64,000 nucleotides of DNA from Salinibacterium sp. TMP30. Its GTDB lineage: Bacteria > Actinomycetota > Actinomycetes > Actinomycetales > Microbacteriaceae. Both the position numbers and the translations under genes were made by a program. Where the stretch lies: contig NZ_CP151642.1 in assembly GCF_038397785.1 (NCBI RefSeq), positions 2,621,430 to 2,685,429 of the forward strand, given 5' to 3'. Below, piece after piece: positions 24,451 through 33,590 of the stretch (the first letter of the stretch is position 1; every line of letters starts with the position of its first letter). The notes beneath the pieces were generated by a model. The model was not told the origin of the DNA. It saw only the letters and a list, made by a program, of their open reading frames with translations, and did no database searches.

Positions 24451-25749
24451 CTAAGCCTCAATTGCGGGAATGGGCTGAGTACGCGACATGAAACGAACAA
24501 CGTTTTCGTCAACGATGATGTCGCTTGGCCGCAGGGGGCGGCTCAGGTAGAGGCCTTCGAGGCTGCTAATGCGGCTGAGCGCAACGTAGGTCTGGCCGGG
24601 TGCGAACGAGCGCGACCCGAGGTCAACAATTGCGCGGTCATAGGTTTTTCCCTGTGACTTGTGGATAGTGACGGCCCAAGCCAACCGCAGCGGAAACTGG
24701 GTGAACTCGGCAACGACATCTTTGCGAAGTGCCTTGGTGCGGGCCGAGTAGGAGTATTTGAACTTCTCCCACACGGCGGGTTTCACTTCGTAGTCGCGGC
24801 CATCGACCTCTACCCACACTGTGGAGGCTATCTTGGTGACCGTGCCGACGCTGCCGTTAACCCAGCGCTGGGTTCCGCCCTCGTTGGTGTCATTGCGCAG
24901 GAACATCACTTGCGCGCCAACTTTGAGATCGAGCGCATCATCCGCAGGGTACGAACGCCCACCAAATTCACCGGAGATTTCGGCCTTGGCCGTGAGCACT
25001 TTGCCGGGTAGTCGCGCCAATTCGGTGGCGTTGATTCGAGTGACCGCGCTGTTCGTCGTTGCGAGGGTGATTGTTCCGTCATTCGGGGCCGGTCGCGCCC
25101 CAACCTCGTTGAGCCGCGCCGCAATTTCTGCTGTCACCCCGTTGTGGCGAACGGCGTTGAGCATGAACTTAAATTCGCCTTCATGCTGGCGGTGGATGCT
25201 AGTGAGTTCATAAATCGTCAGATCAGTCTGTTCCCACACCAGAGCGTCAAAGAACCACATCGAGCGGTAGCGATCCTCAAAATACGCACGCTCATCGGGA
25301 TCTCCGGGCACGGGGGCGAGTTGGTACGGATCCCCGAACAGCACCACCTGCACGCCACCGAAGGGTTCATTTTTGCGCTGACGAGCTTGGCGAAGGCTGC
25401 GGTCGATGGCATCAAGGAGATCTGCATTCACCATCGAGACCTCGTCGATCACGAGTGTTTCGATGGTGTTGAGCAATTTGCGCAGTTGGGGGTTCTGTTC
25501 AAGCTCGTGGTCGGCGATTACCCCGATCGGCAACCGGAACAGGGAGTGAATCGTTTGCCCGCCAACGTTGAGGGCAGCAACACCGGTGGGCGCGCAGATC
25601 ACAATCTGCTTTGAGGTGTTGTGCGACAGGTGGTTGAGCAGCGTGGATTTTCCGGTGCCAGCGCGCCCGGTGACAAAGAGGTTATCGCTAGTCGTCTCGA
25701 TCGCAGCGAAGACTGCTGCTTGTTCGGGAGACAGAGTGATTTTTGACAC
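24451..25749 (-). CDS. PIF1/RecD-like superfamily 1 helicase
   Basis: 432 residues. Walker A GRAGTGKST (about 28-36), motif II VIDEVSMVN, motif III VVLFGDPYQLAPV, and motifs V-VI AVTIHKSQGKTYDRAIVDL with YVALSRISSLEGLYL. This is the compact PIF1-like group, 5'-3' helicases that act on G-quadruplex, R-loop or stalled-fork DNA in characterised members. The bacterial copies are often next to unrelated genes, as here. GTG start with GGTGA upstream. No partner nuclease is nearby. Confidence 0.88.
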   Translation of the reverse strand: MSKITLSPEQAAVFAAIETTSDNLFVTGRAGTGKSTLLNHLSHNTSKQIVICAPTGVAALNVGGQTIHSLFRLPIGVIADHELEQNPQLRKLLNTIETLVIDEVSMVNADLLDAIDRSLRQARQRKNEPFGGVQVVLFGDPYQLAPVPGDPDERAYFEDRYRSMWFFDALVWEQTDLTIYELTSIHRQHEGEFKFMLNAVRHNGVTAEIAARLNEVGARPAPNDGTITLATTNSAVTRINATELARLPGKVLTAKAEISGEFGGRSYPADDALDLKVGAQVMFLRNDTNEGGTQRWVNGSVGTVTKIASTVWVEVDGRDYEVKPAVWEKFKYSYSARTKALRKDVVAEFTQFPLRLAWAVTIHKSQGKTYDRAIVDLGSRSFAPGQTYVALSRISSLEGLYLSRPLRPSDIIVDENVVRFMSRTQPIPAIEA

Positions 25750-25844
25750 GCAATCACCCTAATGCTGCGGGTCACGGCTCTTGTTCTCCGTTACCTGTTT
25801 CGTGCCGTGGCATATCTCTCACCTCAGCGGTTTAGGATGTGTGA

Positions 25845-26891
25845 ATGCGTCGCGAGCTTGTTACCTGGTCTCTTGTGCTCGGCCTGATTATTGCCGCCTT
25901 CGCGACGACCGTAATCGTGCTCAATTCGACGATCTATAGTTCCAGCGGATTCGTGCGCAGCTACCTCGGTGCTCTTGCTCGCCACGATATGTCTGCGGCG
26001 CTAGAGATTGCCGATATCTATCTGCCCGAAGAGCACGGCGCGGCATCCGACGATGGTTCTGGCGCAACGCCCATCGATACAACCGGTGCCGGAACCTTAC
26101 TTTTGGCTGGATCCCACGAGCTGCTGCGCCCATCGGCGCTCAGTTCGCTTGACGACATCGCCGTTGTCGACAGCGTGACTAACGCTGACGGGACCGAGAC
26201 TGTCACTTTCATGTTCGAGTTGGATGGACGCTCAGCACAATCGACCTTTACAGTCACTCGCGCCGGAGCCAATTTTGGTGTTTTCGCCGAGTGGGATTTC
26301 GTTACTCCGCCCCTCACGATCGTTCGTCTAACGGTTGCTAACGCTCAAGAATTTGATGCCAACGGCAGCGAGTTTGTTGCTCCCTCTCAAGATGTTCCTT
26401 CGCCCTATGTTGTTCTCACTCCCAGCAGTTTTGACATCACCCACAAGTCAACCTTCCTCAAGGCTGACCCCATTGTGGTTTCGGCGACCGAGCCCGGCGG
26501 AACTGTGCGGGCGCGTCTCGACGTGGTCGCCAATGAAGCGATGATCGCGCAGGTTCAGCGCGAAGTGAACGATTCTCTCGACGAGTGCGCTACCCAAGTG
26601 GTCTTGCTTCCCACCGGATGTCCGTTTGGCCAACCCATGGCTAACCGCATCGTTACTACTCCCGAGTGGAGCATCGCCGAGTATCCCCCAGTGTCACTCA
26701 GTCCGGGGTCTCAGCCAGCGAGCTGGGAGATGCCTGCCACGGATGGCGCAGCCCACTTGCGCGTCGATGTGCGCTCCATCTTTGATGGCTCAGTTTCGAC
26801 GTTCGACCAGAATGTCGGCTTTAGCTCAAGCTACCTCGTGACATTCCTGGCCGACGATAAGTTACTGATCACCGCACAGTACCCGCGGTAG
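25845..26891 (+). CDS. Membrane-anchored protein of unknown function
   Basis: 348 residues. One N-terminal anchor (about 7-27, WSLVLGLIIAAFATTVIVL); the rest should be outside. The region FVRSYLGALARHDMSAALEIAD resembles the start of extracellular NTF2-like or DUF4878-like folds, and the remainder is beta-rich, possibly two or three Ig-like domains. Two cysteines (CATQ...CPFG, ~240-255) may form a disulfide. ATG at 25845, weak ribosome site. No recognised family; divergent from the helicase. Confidence 0.6.
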   Translation: MRRELVTWSLVLGLIIAAFATTVIVLNSTIYSSSGFVRSYLGALARHDMSAALEIADIYLPEEHGAASDDGSGATPIDTTGAGTLLLAGSHELLRPSALSSLDDIAVVDSVTNADGTETVTFMFELDGRSAQSTFTVTRAGANFGVFAEWDFVTPPLTIVRLTVANAQEFDANGSEFVAPSQDVPSPYVVLTPSSFDITHKSTFLKADPIVVSATEPGGTVRARLDVVANEAMIAQVQREVNDSLDECATQVVLLPTGCPFGQPMANRIVTTPEWSIAEYPPVSLSPGSQPASWEMPATDGAAHLRVDVRSIFDGSVSTFDQNVGFSSSYLVTFLADDKLLITAQYPR

Positions 26892-26895
26892 CCGC

Positions 26896-26931
26896 GCAAC
26901 CCAGCGACCGAGCAACCCAGCAACCCAGCAA
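26896..26931. repeat. Short AGCAACCC tandem repeat
   Basis: AGCAACCC is repeated at 26911-26918 and 26919-26926, with a partial third copy after and a CGCAACCC copy before. It fills the gap between two convergent genes. Probably a slippage product. Confidence 0.5.
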
Positions 26932-26962
26932 CGGTGCCTTTCGGTACCCTCAGCGAAGCCCA

Positions 26963-28927
26963 CTAGCGGCGCTGGGCCAGCATCTCGTTGTAGGCGTCAA
27001 GTTCCGCATCCCCGTCGCGCTGGGCCTTGCGGTCGTAGCGCACAGAGTCACGGCTGTCACTGCGCCTCCACATGATGGCAACGGCGATTGCCAGCGAAAT
27101 CGTGGGGATCTCACCAACACTCCACGCGATTCCGCCACCGATGCGTTGGTCCTGAAGTGCGGTCACTCCGGTATCCCACCCCATAGCGCCATACCAGTCG
27201 GCCAGCAGAACGCCGGTGCCGGTCATGAGGCCCAGACCAAAGAAGGCATGGAATGCCATTGTGCCCAACAAGATCAGCAATCGAATGGGGTAGGCCGGGC
27301 GGTGCGGTGACGGGTCAATGCCAATGAGTGCTTGCACGAACAGGTAGCCAGAGCCTAGGAAGTGAATGATCATCCACTCATGGCCGACATGATCTGTTGT
27401 CGCCCAACGGAACAGCGGCGTGTAGTAAAAGATCCACAGCGAGAAGACGAAGATCCCGGCAGCAACCAGTGGATGCCCGATGATCGCCATGTAGCGGGAG
27501 TGCACGATGAGCAGAATCCATTCACGCGCGCCGCGGCTGCCATCGGTTCGCTTCGCGACGGCACGCATCGCCAGGGTGATGGGCGCGCCGGGGACGAGCA
27601 GCACAGGAATCATCATTCCGAGAGTCATATGCCCGAGCATGTGCATCGAGAACAGGTAGCCCTCATACACGTTCACGCCACCGTTAGTGATGTAGAACAG
27701 CAGCAGCATCCCGGCAATCCACAACACGGTGCGGTGAATTGGCCAGCTGTCCCCACGCTTGCGGAGGCGCCACACGCCGGCCAAGTAGAAGAAGATTGCA
27801 AAGGCGCAGATCAGCACCCAGATCAGGTCAAAGCTCCACAGGGTGAAGAGGTTGCTCACGGAGACCGGCGGAGGCAGCGGTGCCCCGGTGAGGTACGCGG
27901 CGGGCGAGGAATCTGGGATGTCGGCTGCCACGACCTCCGGAACAGGAGTGGGTGTTGCCGCGAGGGCGGCAGCCGCGCCAGACGCGAGCCCCATGAACGC
28001 GAGCTCAGCTGAGACAATCCACCAGAACCATCCGCGGTTCTTCGACTGGTTCGATTCGAGTCGGCCGATCGCGTAGCTGCGATAAATGGCACCGAACAGC
28101 CCCAACATGATCAGGGCGAAGACTTTGGCGAGCACGAGAAGTCCGTAGGGAGACAGCAGGTTTCCGAGGTTCTCGACCCGAATTTCTGCACTCACATACC
28201 CGGAAACTGCCACAACAATGAAACTGATAAGCGCCACCGTCGAGTAGCGGCGCAGCACCAGAGTCAACCGGCTCTTCGTAAGCTTCGGCTGCGCAATAGC
28301 AATGGCAAGCAAACCACCCAGCCAGAGGGCCGCAAAGAGCAAGTGCAGGAATATGGCGCTTGTGGCTGCATCGTGATCTGCAGTGCCACCGCTGTGGCCC
28401 TGCAGGGCCATGGGGACGAGCCCGGCAACAGCCAGCACCAGCACGAAGGCCAACCCCGAGGGATTACGCACCGCAAAGCACAAAACGGTCACCACGGCCG
28501 CTATGAGCACAGTGGCAAGCCACGCCTGCCCCAGTTCGGTAACGGTCAGAAAGCTCGCGAGAACGTCACCAAAGGCGTTTGTGAAGTCAATGGGCTGGTT
28601 GCGCACCGCAAGAAAAGTGAAAAACCCGGTGAAAGCGGATGCCACAGCCCAGAGTGCGGCACCGGCGGCAGCAAAATCGAGAGTGAGACTGAACTCATCA
28701 CGCTTGGGTGCCATCGCAAAGATCGCGATAAGAAGCCCACCGATTGTGGCGGCAAGGCCCAAGTTCACAAAAAGCTTCGAGATCGGAAGACCCCAGCGAA
28801 CAACAGCGCCAGGGTCGAGCAGGATGGGTGCTGCTGCCCCGCCGCCGAATTGAAGACCCACAACAACAGCCACGAATGCGACGACCAGCAGCAGGGCGGG
28901 TCCGGCTATCCGGCTGATACGAAGCAC
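26963..28927 (-). CDS. CopD-CtaG fusion: copper-related cytochrome c oxidase assembly protein
   Basis: 654 residues. The N-terminal ~330 residues are a CopD-like domain with about eight spans (FLHLLFAALWLGGLLAIAI carries the copper-site His). The C-terminal ~310 residues are a caa3-type CtaG domain with seven spans (MHMLGHMTLGMMIPVLLV, HEWMIIHFLGSGYLFVQAL, conserved His/Met). The fusion is common in actinobacteria and is thought to bring copper into the membrane for oxidase assembly. GTG start. The soluble C-terminal tail (RRSDSRDSVRYDRKAQR) is charged. Confidence 0.9.
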   Translation of the reverse strand: MLRISRIAGPALLLVVAFVAVVVGLQFGGGAAAPILLDPGAVVRWGLPISKLFVNLGLAATIGGLLIAIFAMAPKRDEFSLTLDFAAAGAALWAVASAFTGFFTFLAVRNQPIDFTNAFGDVLASFLTVTELGQAWLATVLIAAVVTVLCFAVRNPSGLAFVLVLAVAGLVPMALQGHSGGTADHDAATSAIFLHLLFAALWLGGLLAIAIAQPKLTKSRLTLVLRRYSTVALISFIVVAVSGYVSAEIRVENLGNLLSPYGLLVLAKVFALIMLGLFGAIYRSYAIGRLESNQSKNRGWFWWIVSAELAFMGLASGAAAALAATPTPVPEVVAADIPDSSPAAYLTGAPLPPPVSVSNLFTLWSFDLIWVLICAFAIFFYLAGVWRLRKRGDSWPIHRTVLWIAGMLLLFYITNGGVNVYEGYLFSMHMLGHMTLGMMIPVLLVPGAPITLAMRAVAKRTDGSRGAREWILLIVHSRYMAIIGHPLVAAGIFVFSLWIFYYTPLFRWATTDHVGHEWMIIHFLGSGYLFVQALIGIDPSPHRPAYPIRLLILLGTMAFHAFFGLGLMTGTGVLLADWYGAMGWDTGVTALQDQRIGGGIAWSVGEIPTISLAIAVAIMWRRSDSRDSVRYDRKAQRDGDAELDAYNEMLAQRR

Positions 28928-29010
28928 GTATCAAGAGTAGCCGTGACCACACGGGAGAACGCCCATAAACATCGGGGGTGGCTGACCGCCCGCGATACTG
29001 CCCACAAACA

Positions 29011-29046
29011 AAATAGGGCGACAACCCGAAGGATGTCGCCCTATTT
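29011..29046 (-). terminator. Intrinsic terminator of the HU gene
   Basis: AAATAGGGCGACA (29011-29023) pairs perfectly with TGTCGCCCTATTT (29034-29046), 13 bp. On the minus strand the loop is TCCTTCGGGT and the hairpin is followed by TTGTTTG. It lies 29 nt after the HU stop. Confidence 0.9.
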
Positions 29047-29074
29047 ATGAAGCCAAGTGAAGAGGCTGTAGTAC

Positions 29075-29365
29075 TTAGCCCTTGGCTGCTGCCTTGAGCT
29101 TGCTGCCTGCACTGAGCTTTACGCCGTGGCTGGCCTTGATCTCGATTGCTTCACCCGTCTGTGGGTTACGGCCGGTACGAGCCTCGCGGAAGGTGCGCTC
29201 TGCAGCCATCCATCCTGGGATCGAAACCTTGGTTCCTTCGCCGACTGACTTAGACAGCACGGAGAAGAAAGCGTCGACGACGCCGGATACAGCGGCCTGG
29301 CTCTGGCCAGACTCTGCGGCAACCGCCGCTACGAATTCAGTACGGTTTAGCGACTTGTCAGCCAT
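29075..29365 (-). CDS. HU family DNA-binding protein
   Basis: 96 residues, the short HU form without the Lys/Ala-rich tail of mycobacterial HupB. Signature GWMAAERTFREARTGRNPQTGE (the beta-arm and Pro-containing tip) and ASHGVKLSAGSKLK at the C-terminus. It bends DNA as a dimer and organises the nucleoid. It is transcribed alone with its own terminator. Confidence 0.96.
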   Translation of the reverse strand: MADKSLNRTEFVAAVAAESGQSQAAVSGVVDAFFSVLSKSVGEGTKVSIPGWMAAERTFREARTGRNPQTGEAIEIKASHGVKLSAGSKLKAAAKG

Positions 29366-29437
29366 AGGTGGTCCTCCTCGGGACGTTGTGCAGTTAGTTG
29401 TTCCAAAACGTTAGAAAACGTCGGAACCGCTTGGAAT

Positions 29438-29743
29438 CTACCAGCTTGACTTGGTAATTCCGGGCAACTCGCCCCGGTGAGCCATTTCACGGAAGCGAAC
29501 ACGGGATACACCGAACTGGTTCAGGTATCCACGGGGACGTCCATCAATGGCATCGCGACCGCGTACGCGGATCGGCGAAGCATCGCGGGGAAGCTTCTGA
29601 AGGCCGAGGCGTGCAGCCTCGCGCGACTCGTCAGTTCCGGCGGGGTCGACGAGAGCTTTCTTCAGCTCGAGACGACGCTCGGCGTAACGCGCAACGATGA
29701 CCTTGCGCTGTTCGTTCTTTGCAATCTTGCTCTTTTTAGCCAT
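29438..29743 (-). CDS. rpsN: 30S ribosomal protein S14, zinc-free form
   Basis: 101 residues, the long S14 form. C-terminus [45 protein letters not shown] end is standard. No CxxC pairs are present, so this is the C-minus, zinc-independent form. It is last in rpmB-rpmG-rpsN. In other actinobacteria these C-minus paralogues are repressed by Zur and replace zinc-binding versions in zinc starvation; whether a zinc-binding S14 exists here cannot be seen. Confidence 0.96.
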   Translation of the reverse strand: MAKKSKIAKNEQRKVIVARYAERRLELKKALVDPAGTDESREAARLGLQKLPRDASPIRVRGRDAIDGRPRGYLNQFGVSRVRFREMAHRGELPGITKSSW

Positions 29744-29745
29744 GT

Positions 29746-29913
29746 TTAGCGCTCCTCGCGGAATTCAACGTGCTTGCGAACCACTGGGTCGTACTTCTTC
29801 AGTACGAGGCGGTCGGGGTTGTTGCGACGGTTCTTGCGCGTCACATAGGTGTAGCCCGTTCCCGCAGTCGAACGGAGCTTAATGATCGGACGTACGTCCT
29901 GTGCCTTAGCCAT
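29746..29913 (-). CDS. rpmG: 50S ribosomal protein L33, zinc-free form
   Basis: 55 residues: [18 protein letters not shown] then [17 protein letters not shown]. No cysteines, so it is the C-minus form. Its ATG overlaps the TAA of rpmB (TAATG), and it ends 2 nt before the rpsN start. Translation is therefore coupled through the three genes. Confidence 0.96.
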   Translation of the reverse strand: MAKAQDVRPIIKLRSTAGTGYTYVTRKNRRNNPDRLVLKKYDPVVRKHVEFREER

Positions 29914-30149
29914 TAGATCTTCTCCCCACGTGCAAGGAGATCCTTGACAACGGATTCGATGCCACGAGCGTCAATAACCTTGATGCCCTTTGCGGACAAC
30001 TGAAGGGTTACGTTGCGGCGAAGCGACGGAACGTAGTACGTCTTCTTCTGGATGTTCGGGTCGAAACGACGCTTGGTGCGACGGTGCGAGTGCGAAATGC
30101 TGTGTCCGAAGCCGGGAATGGCGCCGGTCACTTGGCAGGTTGCTGCCAT
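29913..30149 (-). CDS. rpmB: 50S ribosomal protein L28, zinc-free form
   Basis: 78 residues: [20 protein letters not shown]. Only one cysteine is present, not the CxxC pairs of zinc-binding L28. The frame allows MTM before this Met, but AGGAG is 1 nt from the first ATG and 7 nt from the second, so the second (30149) is chosen. It heads the three-gene ribosomal operon directly behind the Fur-family gene. Confidence 0.95.
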   Translation of the reverse strand: MAATCQVTGAIPGFGHSISHSHRRTKRRFDPNIQKKTYYVPSLRRNVTLQLSAKGIKVIDARGIESVVKDLLARGEKI

Positions 30150-30234
30150 GGTCATACTCCTATTCTAGTTACCGTAGGAACAAAGCCCTACCCAAGATCA
30201 CTTGTCGGCACACGCAAGCCACTCAATACAGAAA

Positions 30235-30264
30235 TGAATTCAACACACAGTTGAACTCAACACA
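30235..30264. promoter_or_regulatory. 17-bp-period direct repeat upstream of rpmB
   Basis: TGAATTCAACACA (30235-30247) and TGAACTCAACACA (30252-30264) differ at one base and are 17 bp apart. Between them TTCAAC-ACACA-GTTGAA forms an inverted repeat. It lies 86-115 bp upstream of the rpmB start, a plausible operator position. Similarity to Zur boxes is slight. Confidence 0.4.
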
Positions 30265-30316
30265 GAGCGGATTGTGAGTGCGAGAGCGGAAGAAACCACT
30301 CGATCAACGGTATATG

Positions 30317-30709
30317 TTACGTGCTAGAGCACGCTGGGCACAAGCCGAAGACGTCAACGATGTGGTGCGGTTGGGTGAATCCATGCTCTGTGGCAACGTT
30401 TTTGGCCCACTGTTCCACGGCATCGGCCTTGATTTCAACGGTCGTGCCACACTCGCGGCAGATGAGGTGGTGGTGGTGCGAGTCGGGAGTGCACGCCCGA
30501 AACAGGCTCTCGCCATCTTGCTGCAGCGAGTCGGCGTCACCAGCTCCGGCAAGGTCGGCGAGCGCGCGATACACGGTCGCGAGCCCAATGGGGCTACCCG
30601 CTTCCCGCAGCGCACCGTGCAGTGATTGAGCGCTCACGAAACCCTCTGACTGGGTCAGAGCATCCCGCACCGCTTCGCGCTGCCACGTATTGCGCTTCAT
30701 GGTTCCCAT
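30317..30709 (-). CDS. zur: Fur-family regulator, probably zinc-responsive (Zur)
   Basis: 130 residues. DNA-binding helix GLATVYRALADL; metal motif DSHHHHLICRECG; structural zinc CRECG ... CPACSST (two CxxC). Location decides the metal: it is the fourth gene of znuA-znuC-znuB-zur and is followed by the cysteine-less ribosomal genes, both classical Zur targets. ATG 30709 lies 7 nt after the znuB stop; ATG 30700 (MKRNTWQ) is an alternative. Confidence 0.9.
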   Translation of the reverse strand: MGTMKRNTWQREAVRDALTQSEGFVSAQSLHGALREAGSPIGLATVYRALADLAGAGDADSLQQDGESLFRACTPDSHHHHLICRECGTTVEIKADAVEQWAKNVATEHGFTQPHHIVDVFGLCPACSST

Positions 30710-30716
30710 TCTAACT

Positions 30717-31616
30717 TTAAGCCAGGGTGCTGGCGGTCGCGACTGTGGCTCCGGATGCTCGGCTCACGGTGCGGCTGCGACCCCGTCGCGCCCCGATCAC
30801 CCGGCACACCAAGTAGATCGCAAATGAGATTGTCGTGATGTACGGACTGATCGGCAGCGACCCGCCAATTGCGAGCAAAACGCCACCCGTTGCGGAAACG
30901 AATCCGAAGATCATGCTGAGCACCGGAACGAGTCTCGGCGAGGATGACACACGCATTGCTGCGGCAGCCGGCGTCACGAGGAGAGCCATCACGAGTAGGG
31001 CCCCGATGATTTGCACCGCAACGGCAACCATGAGGCCAAGGAGCACCATGAACCCGAGTGAGAGCATCCGCGACGGCACACCACGAGCGGCCGCAACCTC
31101 AGGGTCAAGGCTGTCGAACGTCAGCGGGCGCCACACCACGAACAACGCCGCCAAAACAACAATGCTGATCCCAATTAGCAGTCCAAGTTGGGGTCCATCA
31201 ACCGAAATGATTTGGCCGGTGAGCAGCCCAAACTTGTTTCCACTGCGTCCGGGATAGAGCGCCAAAAACAGGATGCCCAGGCCCATACCAAACGGCATGA
31301 GCACGCCAATAATCGAGTTTCGATCGCGAGCCTTAGCCCCGAGCATCCCGATCAGAATTGCGGCAATCAGCGAACCAGTGATCGAACCAGCGACAACGTT
31401 CACGCCGAAGAGCAGGGCGGCAGCGGCTCCGGCAAAGGACAGCTCGCTGATGCCGTGCACAGCAAAGGCCATATCGCGCTGCATCACGAAAACGCCGATT
31501 AGCCCGCCGGCAATGCCGAGCACCGCCGCAGCGATCAGGGAGAAGCGCACCAGGTTAAGCAGTTCTGCATAGTCACTGAACCCCACGATTTGGCCCCAGA
31601 AATCGTCGAAGATCAT
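30717..31616 (-). CDS. znuB: Zinc ABC transporter permease
   Basis: 299 residues with about eight or nine spans, ABC-3 family. Motifs include AVHGISELSFAGAAAALL and LDPEVAAARGVPSRMLSLGFM near the ATPase contact. Overlaps znuC by 4 nt. Could also carry manganese by family; the Zur-like neighbour and His-rich ZnuA favour zinc. Confidence 0.92.
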   Translation of the reverse strand: MIFDDFWGQIVGFSDYAELLNLVRFSLIAAAVLGIAGGLIGVFVMQRDMAFAVHGISELSFAGAAAALLFGVNVVAGSITGSLIAAILIGMLGAKARDRNSIIGVLMPFGMGLGILFLALYPGRSGNKFGLLTGQIISVDGPQLGLLIGISIVVLAALFVVWRPLTFDSLDPEVAAARGVPSRMLSLGFMVLLGLMVAVAVQIIGALLVMALLVTPAAAAMRVSSSPRLVPVLSMIFGFVSATGGVLLAIGGSLPISPYITTISFAIYLVCRVIGARRGRSRTVSRASGATVATASTLA

Positions 31617-32461
31617 ACAACCTCCTCATCGTGGTGATGATCACCCTGCGGAATACCCGCAACGATTACTCGACCGCCGATCCGCACAACCTCAACCGGG
31701 GTGCCGTATAACTCGGTGAGAACTTCACTGCGTAAAACCTCTTCGGGTGCGCCGACCATGAACTTGCCGCCAGCCAGATACAGGATGCGGTCAACCATTC
31801 CGAGAATCGGATTCACATCGTGCGTCACAAACACCACGGCGGTGTTGTGCTCACGACGACGCGCATCGATTAGTTCCGACACACCACGCTGATGCTGCAG
31901 GTCAAGACTCAGGAGGGGTTCGTCACAGAGCAACAGCACCGGGTCATCCGCCAACGACTGCGCAACGCGCAAACGTTGCTGCTCGCCGCCAGAGAGCGAA
32001 CCGATGGGTTGGTTCGCATACTCGGTCGCCCCGACCGAGGCGATCAGTTCATCAACCCGAGCCTTGACGCTGCGGGGGAGCGTTGGCACACCAAAGCGAT
32101 GCCCGTTCACTCCGAGCGTCACAAGGTCGCGACCGCGCAGGGGAGTACCCGGCGCGGCAATCTTCTGCTGCGGAATATACCCAATGCACCGATCCCCTCG
32201 GCGAACCGGATGCCCCGCCACCGTGACCGTACCCGCATCAAGCTTCTGCTGCCCCAAAATCGCCTTCAGCAGGCTCGACTTGCCCGAGCCATTCGACCCG
32301 AGCACCGCCAAAAACTCACCTGGAGCAATGTCAAGGTTCAGCCCAGACCACAGCGTGCGCCCCCCAAATCCGAGCGCACCATCGTGGATGCTCAGCACCG
32401 GAGCAACGGTCGACCCGGAGGTGGCGCCAGCGGGGACACCTCCGGCCGAAATTGTTGTCAT
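31613..32461 (-). CDS. znuC: Zinc ABC transporter ATP-binding protein
   Basis: 282 residues. Walker A GSNGSGKSS, signature LSGGEQQRL, Walker B LLLCDEPLLSLD, H-loop VFVTHDVNP. The C-terminus ends in a His/Asp cluster (PQGDHHHDEEVV) that may sense or bind metal. ATG 32461 is preferred (GGTGA just upstream, 13 nt after znuA); the frame extends 14 codons into znuA. Confidence 0.94.
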   Translation of the reverse strand: MTTISAGGVPAGATSGSTVAPVLSIHDGALGFGGRTLWSGLNLDIAPGEFLAVLGSNGSGKSSLLKAILGQQKLDAGTVTVAGHPVRRGDRCIGYIPQQKIAAPGTPLRGRDLVTLGVNGHRFGVPTLPRSVKARVDELIASVGATEYANQPIGSLSGGEQQRLRVAQSLADDPVLLLCDEPLLSLDLQHQRGVSELIDARRREHNTAVVFVTHDVNPILGMVDRILYLAGGKFMVGAPEEVLRSEVLTELYGTPVEVVRIGGRVIVAGIPQGDHHHDEEVV

Positions 32462-32474
32462 GCGATCACCGCTG

Positions 32475-33446
32475 TCATTCGGCAAGTGCTGCCGCGAGTG
32501 CATCGAGGTTTGACGACATCCATTCGACGTAGCTTGATCCCTCGGGCAGTGTCTCTGTGAAGGACACCACGGGAACCCCTTCCTCAGTGGCGGTCAATTG
32601 CACACGTTCAGTCTCGGGGCTTGCCGTCTGTTCGTTGTACGCCAGGAGTGCAGCGCGACCCGATTCGATGAGATCGAGCACATCTTTCAGCGCGGTCGGG
32701 GGTACATCAGCACCCTCCTCAATGGCCTGGCTGAAATCGGGTGGAGTGATGTCGCGAAGCCCGACAGCCTCGAGCAGGTACACGGCGACAGGCTCGGTGA
32801 CGGCAGCACCGCGGTCGGCTGCGAGTTCGGAAATCTGATCCGCTTGGGATTCAAGATCGCCGAGCTCGATGAGGAAGGCGGCAAGGTTCGTGTCGAACTC
32901 CTCGCTTGATGCGGGGTCGAGCGCCGTTAGTTCGTCGGAGATGTGCTCGGCGATGTGCTCCATCGCGGAGAAGCTGTACCAGACGTGCTCGTTGAAGCCC
33001 TCGATGTGATCATGGCCATCGTCTGTGGTGTGTTCGTCGGCGTCATTGTGTTGCGGATCGTCCTCGAGGAGCCCCGAAGCGTCAACAGCGGTGATCAGAA
33101 TCGCGGATGCTCCGGAGGATTCGTAGAGCGCTTCGGCGAAGGGGTCGTAGCCGCCGCCATTGACCACGACCAGGTCTGCTCGAGAAACCGCCAGCTGATC
33201 GCGTGCGGACCCTTCATAGCTGTGGGGGTCTTGAGCAGCATTGTCGATGAGGCTCGTGACCGATACGGCGTCTCCGCCAAGAGTCGAAACGAGACTGCCA
33301 TAGACGCTCGTTGAGGCGACGACGTCAATCTTTCCATCATCCTCGGGCGGCGTGGTTGCTGAGCAACCGGCGAGGGTGAGCGCGGAGACCGCGAGCACGG
33401 CACCGGTCGTGAGAGTGAGCGAACGGGAGGAGGTAAAGTGAGACAT
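32475..33446 (-). CDS. znuA: Zinc ABC transporter substrate-binding lipoprotein
   Basis: 323 residues. Lipobox LTLAGC (Cys about 28). Metal-binding His in DPHSYEGS and HVWYS, and the acidic/His-rich loop EDDPQHNDADEHTTDDGHDH typical of zinc-specific family 9 proteins. It captures Zn2+ outside the membrane for ZnuBC. It is first in the operon, 34 nt downstream of a Zur-like palindrome. Confidence 0.95.
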   Translation of the reverse strand: MSHFTSSRSLTLTTGAVLAVSALTLAGCSATTPPEDDGKIDVVASTSVYGSLVSTLGGDAVSVTSLIDNAAQDPHSYEGSARDQLAVSRADLVVVNGGGYDPFAEALYESSGASAILITAVDASGLLEDDPQHNDADEHTTDDGHDHIEGFNEHVWYSFSAMEHIAEHISDELTALDPASSEEFDTNLAAFLIELGDLESQADQISELAADRGAAVTEPVAVYLLEAVGLRDITPPDFSQAIEEGADVPPTALKDVLDLIESGRAALLAYNEQTASPETERVQLTATEEGVPVVSFTETLPEGSSYVEWMSSNLDALAAALAE

Positions 33447-33480
33447 CTGGGTGTCCTTCTAAGGTCGAAGCCAGTAGCGG

Positions 33481-33495
33481 TAATGAGATTCGTTA
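33481..33495 (-). promoter_or_regulatory. zur box: Zur-like operator before znuA
   Basis: Minus strand TAACGAATCTCATTA, inside TTGATAACGAATCTCATTACC. The outer TAAYGA/TCRTTA arms are symmetric and agree with the TGATAAYGATTNTCATTA-like Zur boxes of actinobacteria. It lies 34 nt before the znuA ATG. Confidence 0.6.
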
Positions 33496-33590
33496 TCAAT
33501 AGAGTACATGGCGGTGTCAGCGGTCGCTAATCGAGCTTCCGCTAGACGCTAGACGTTCAGCCGGTTAATCGCTCAGGCTCCACAGGCTCG

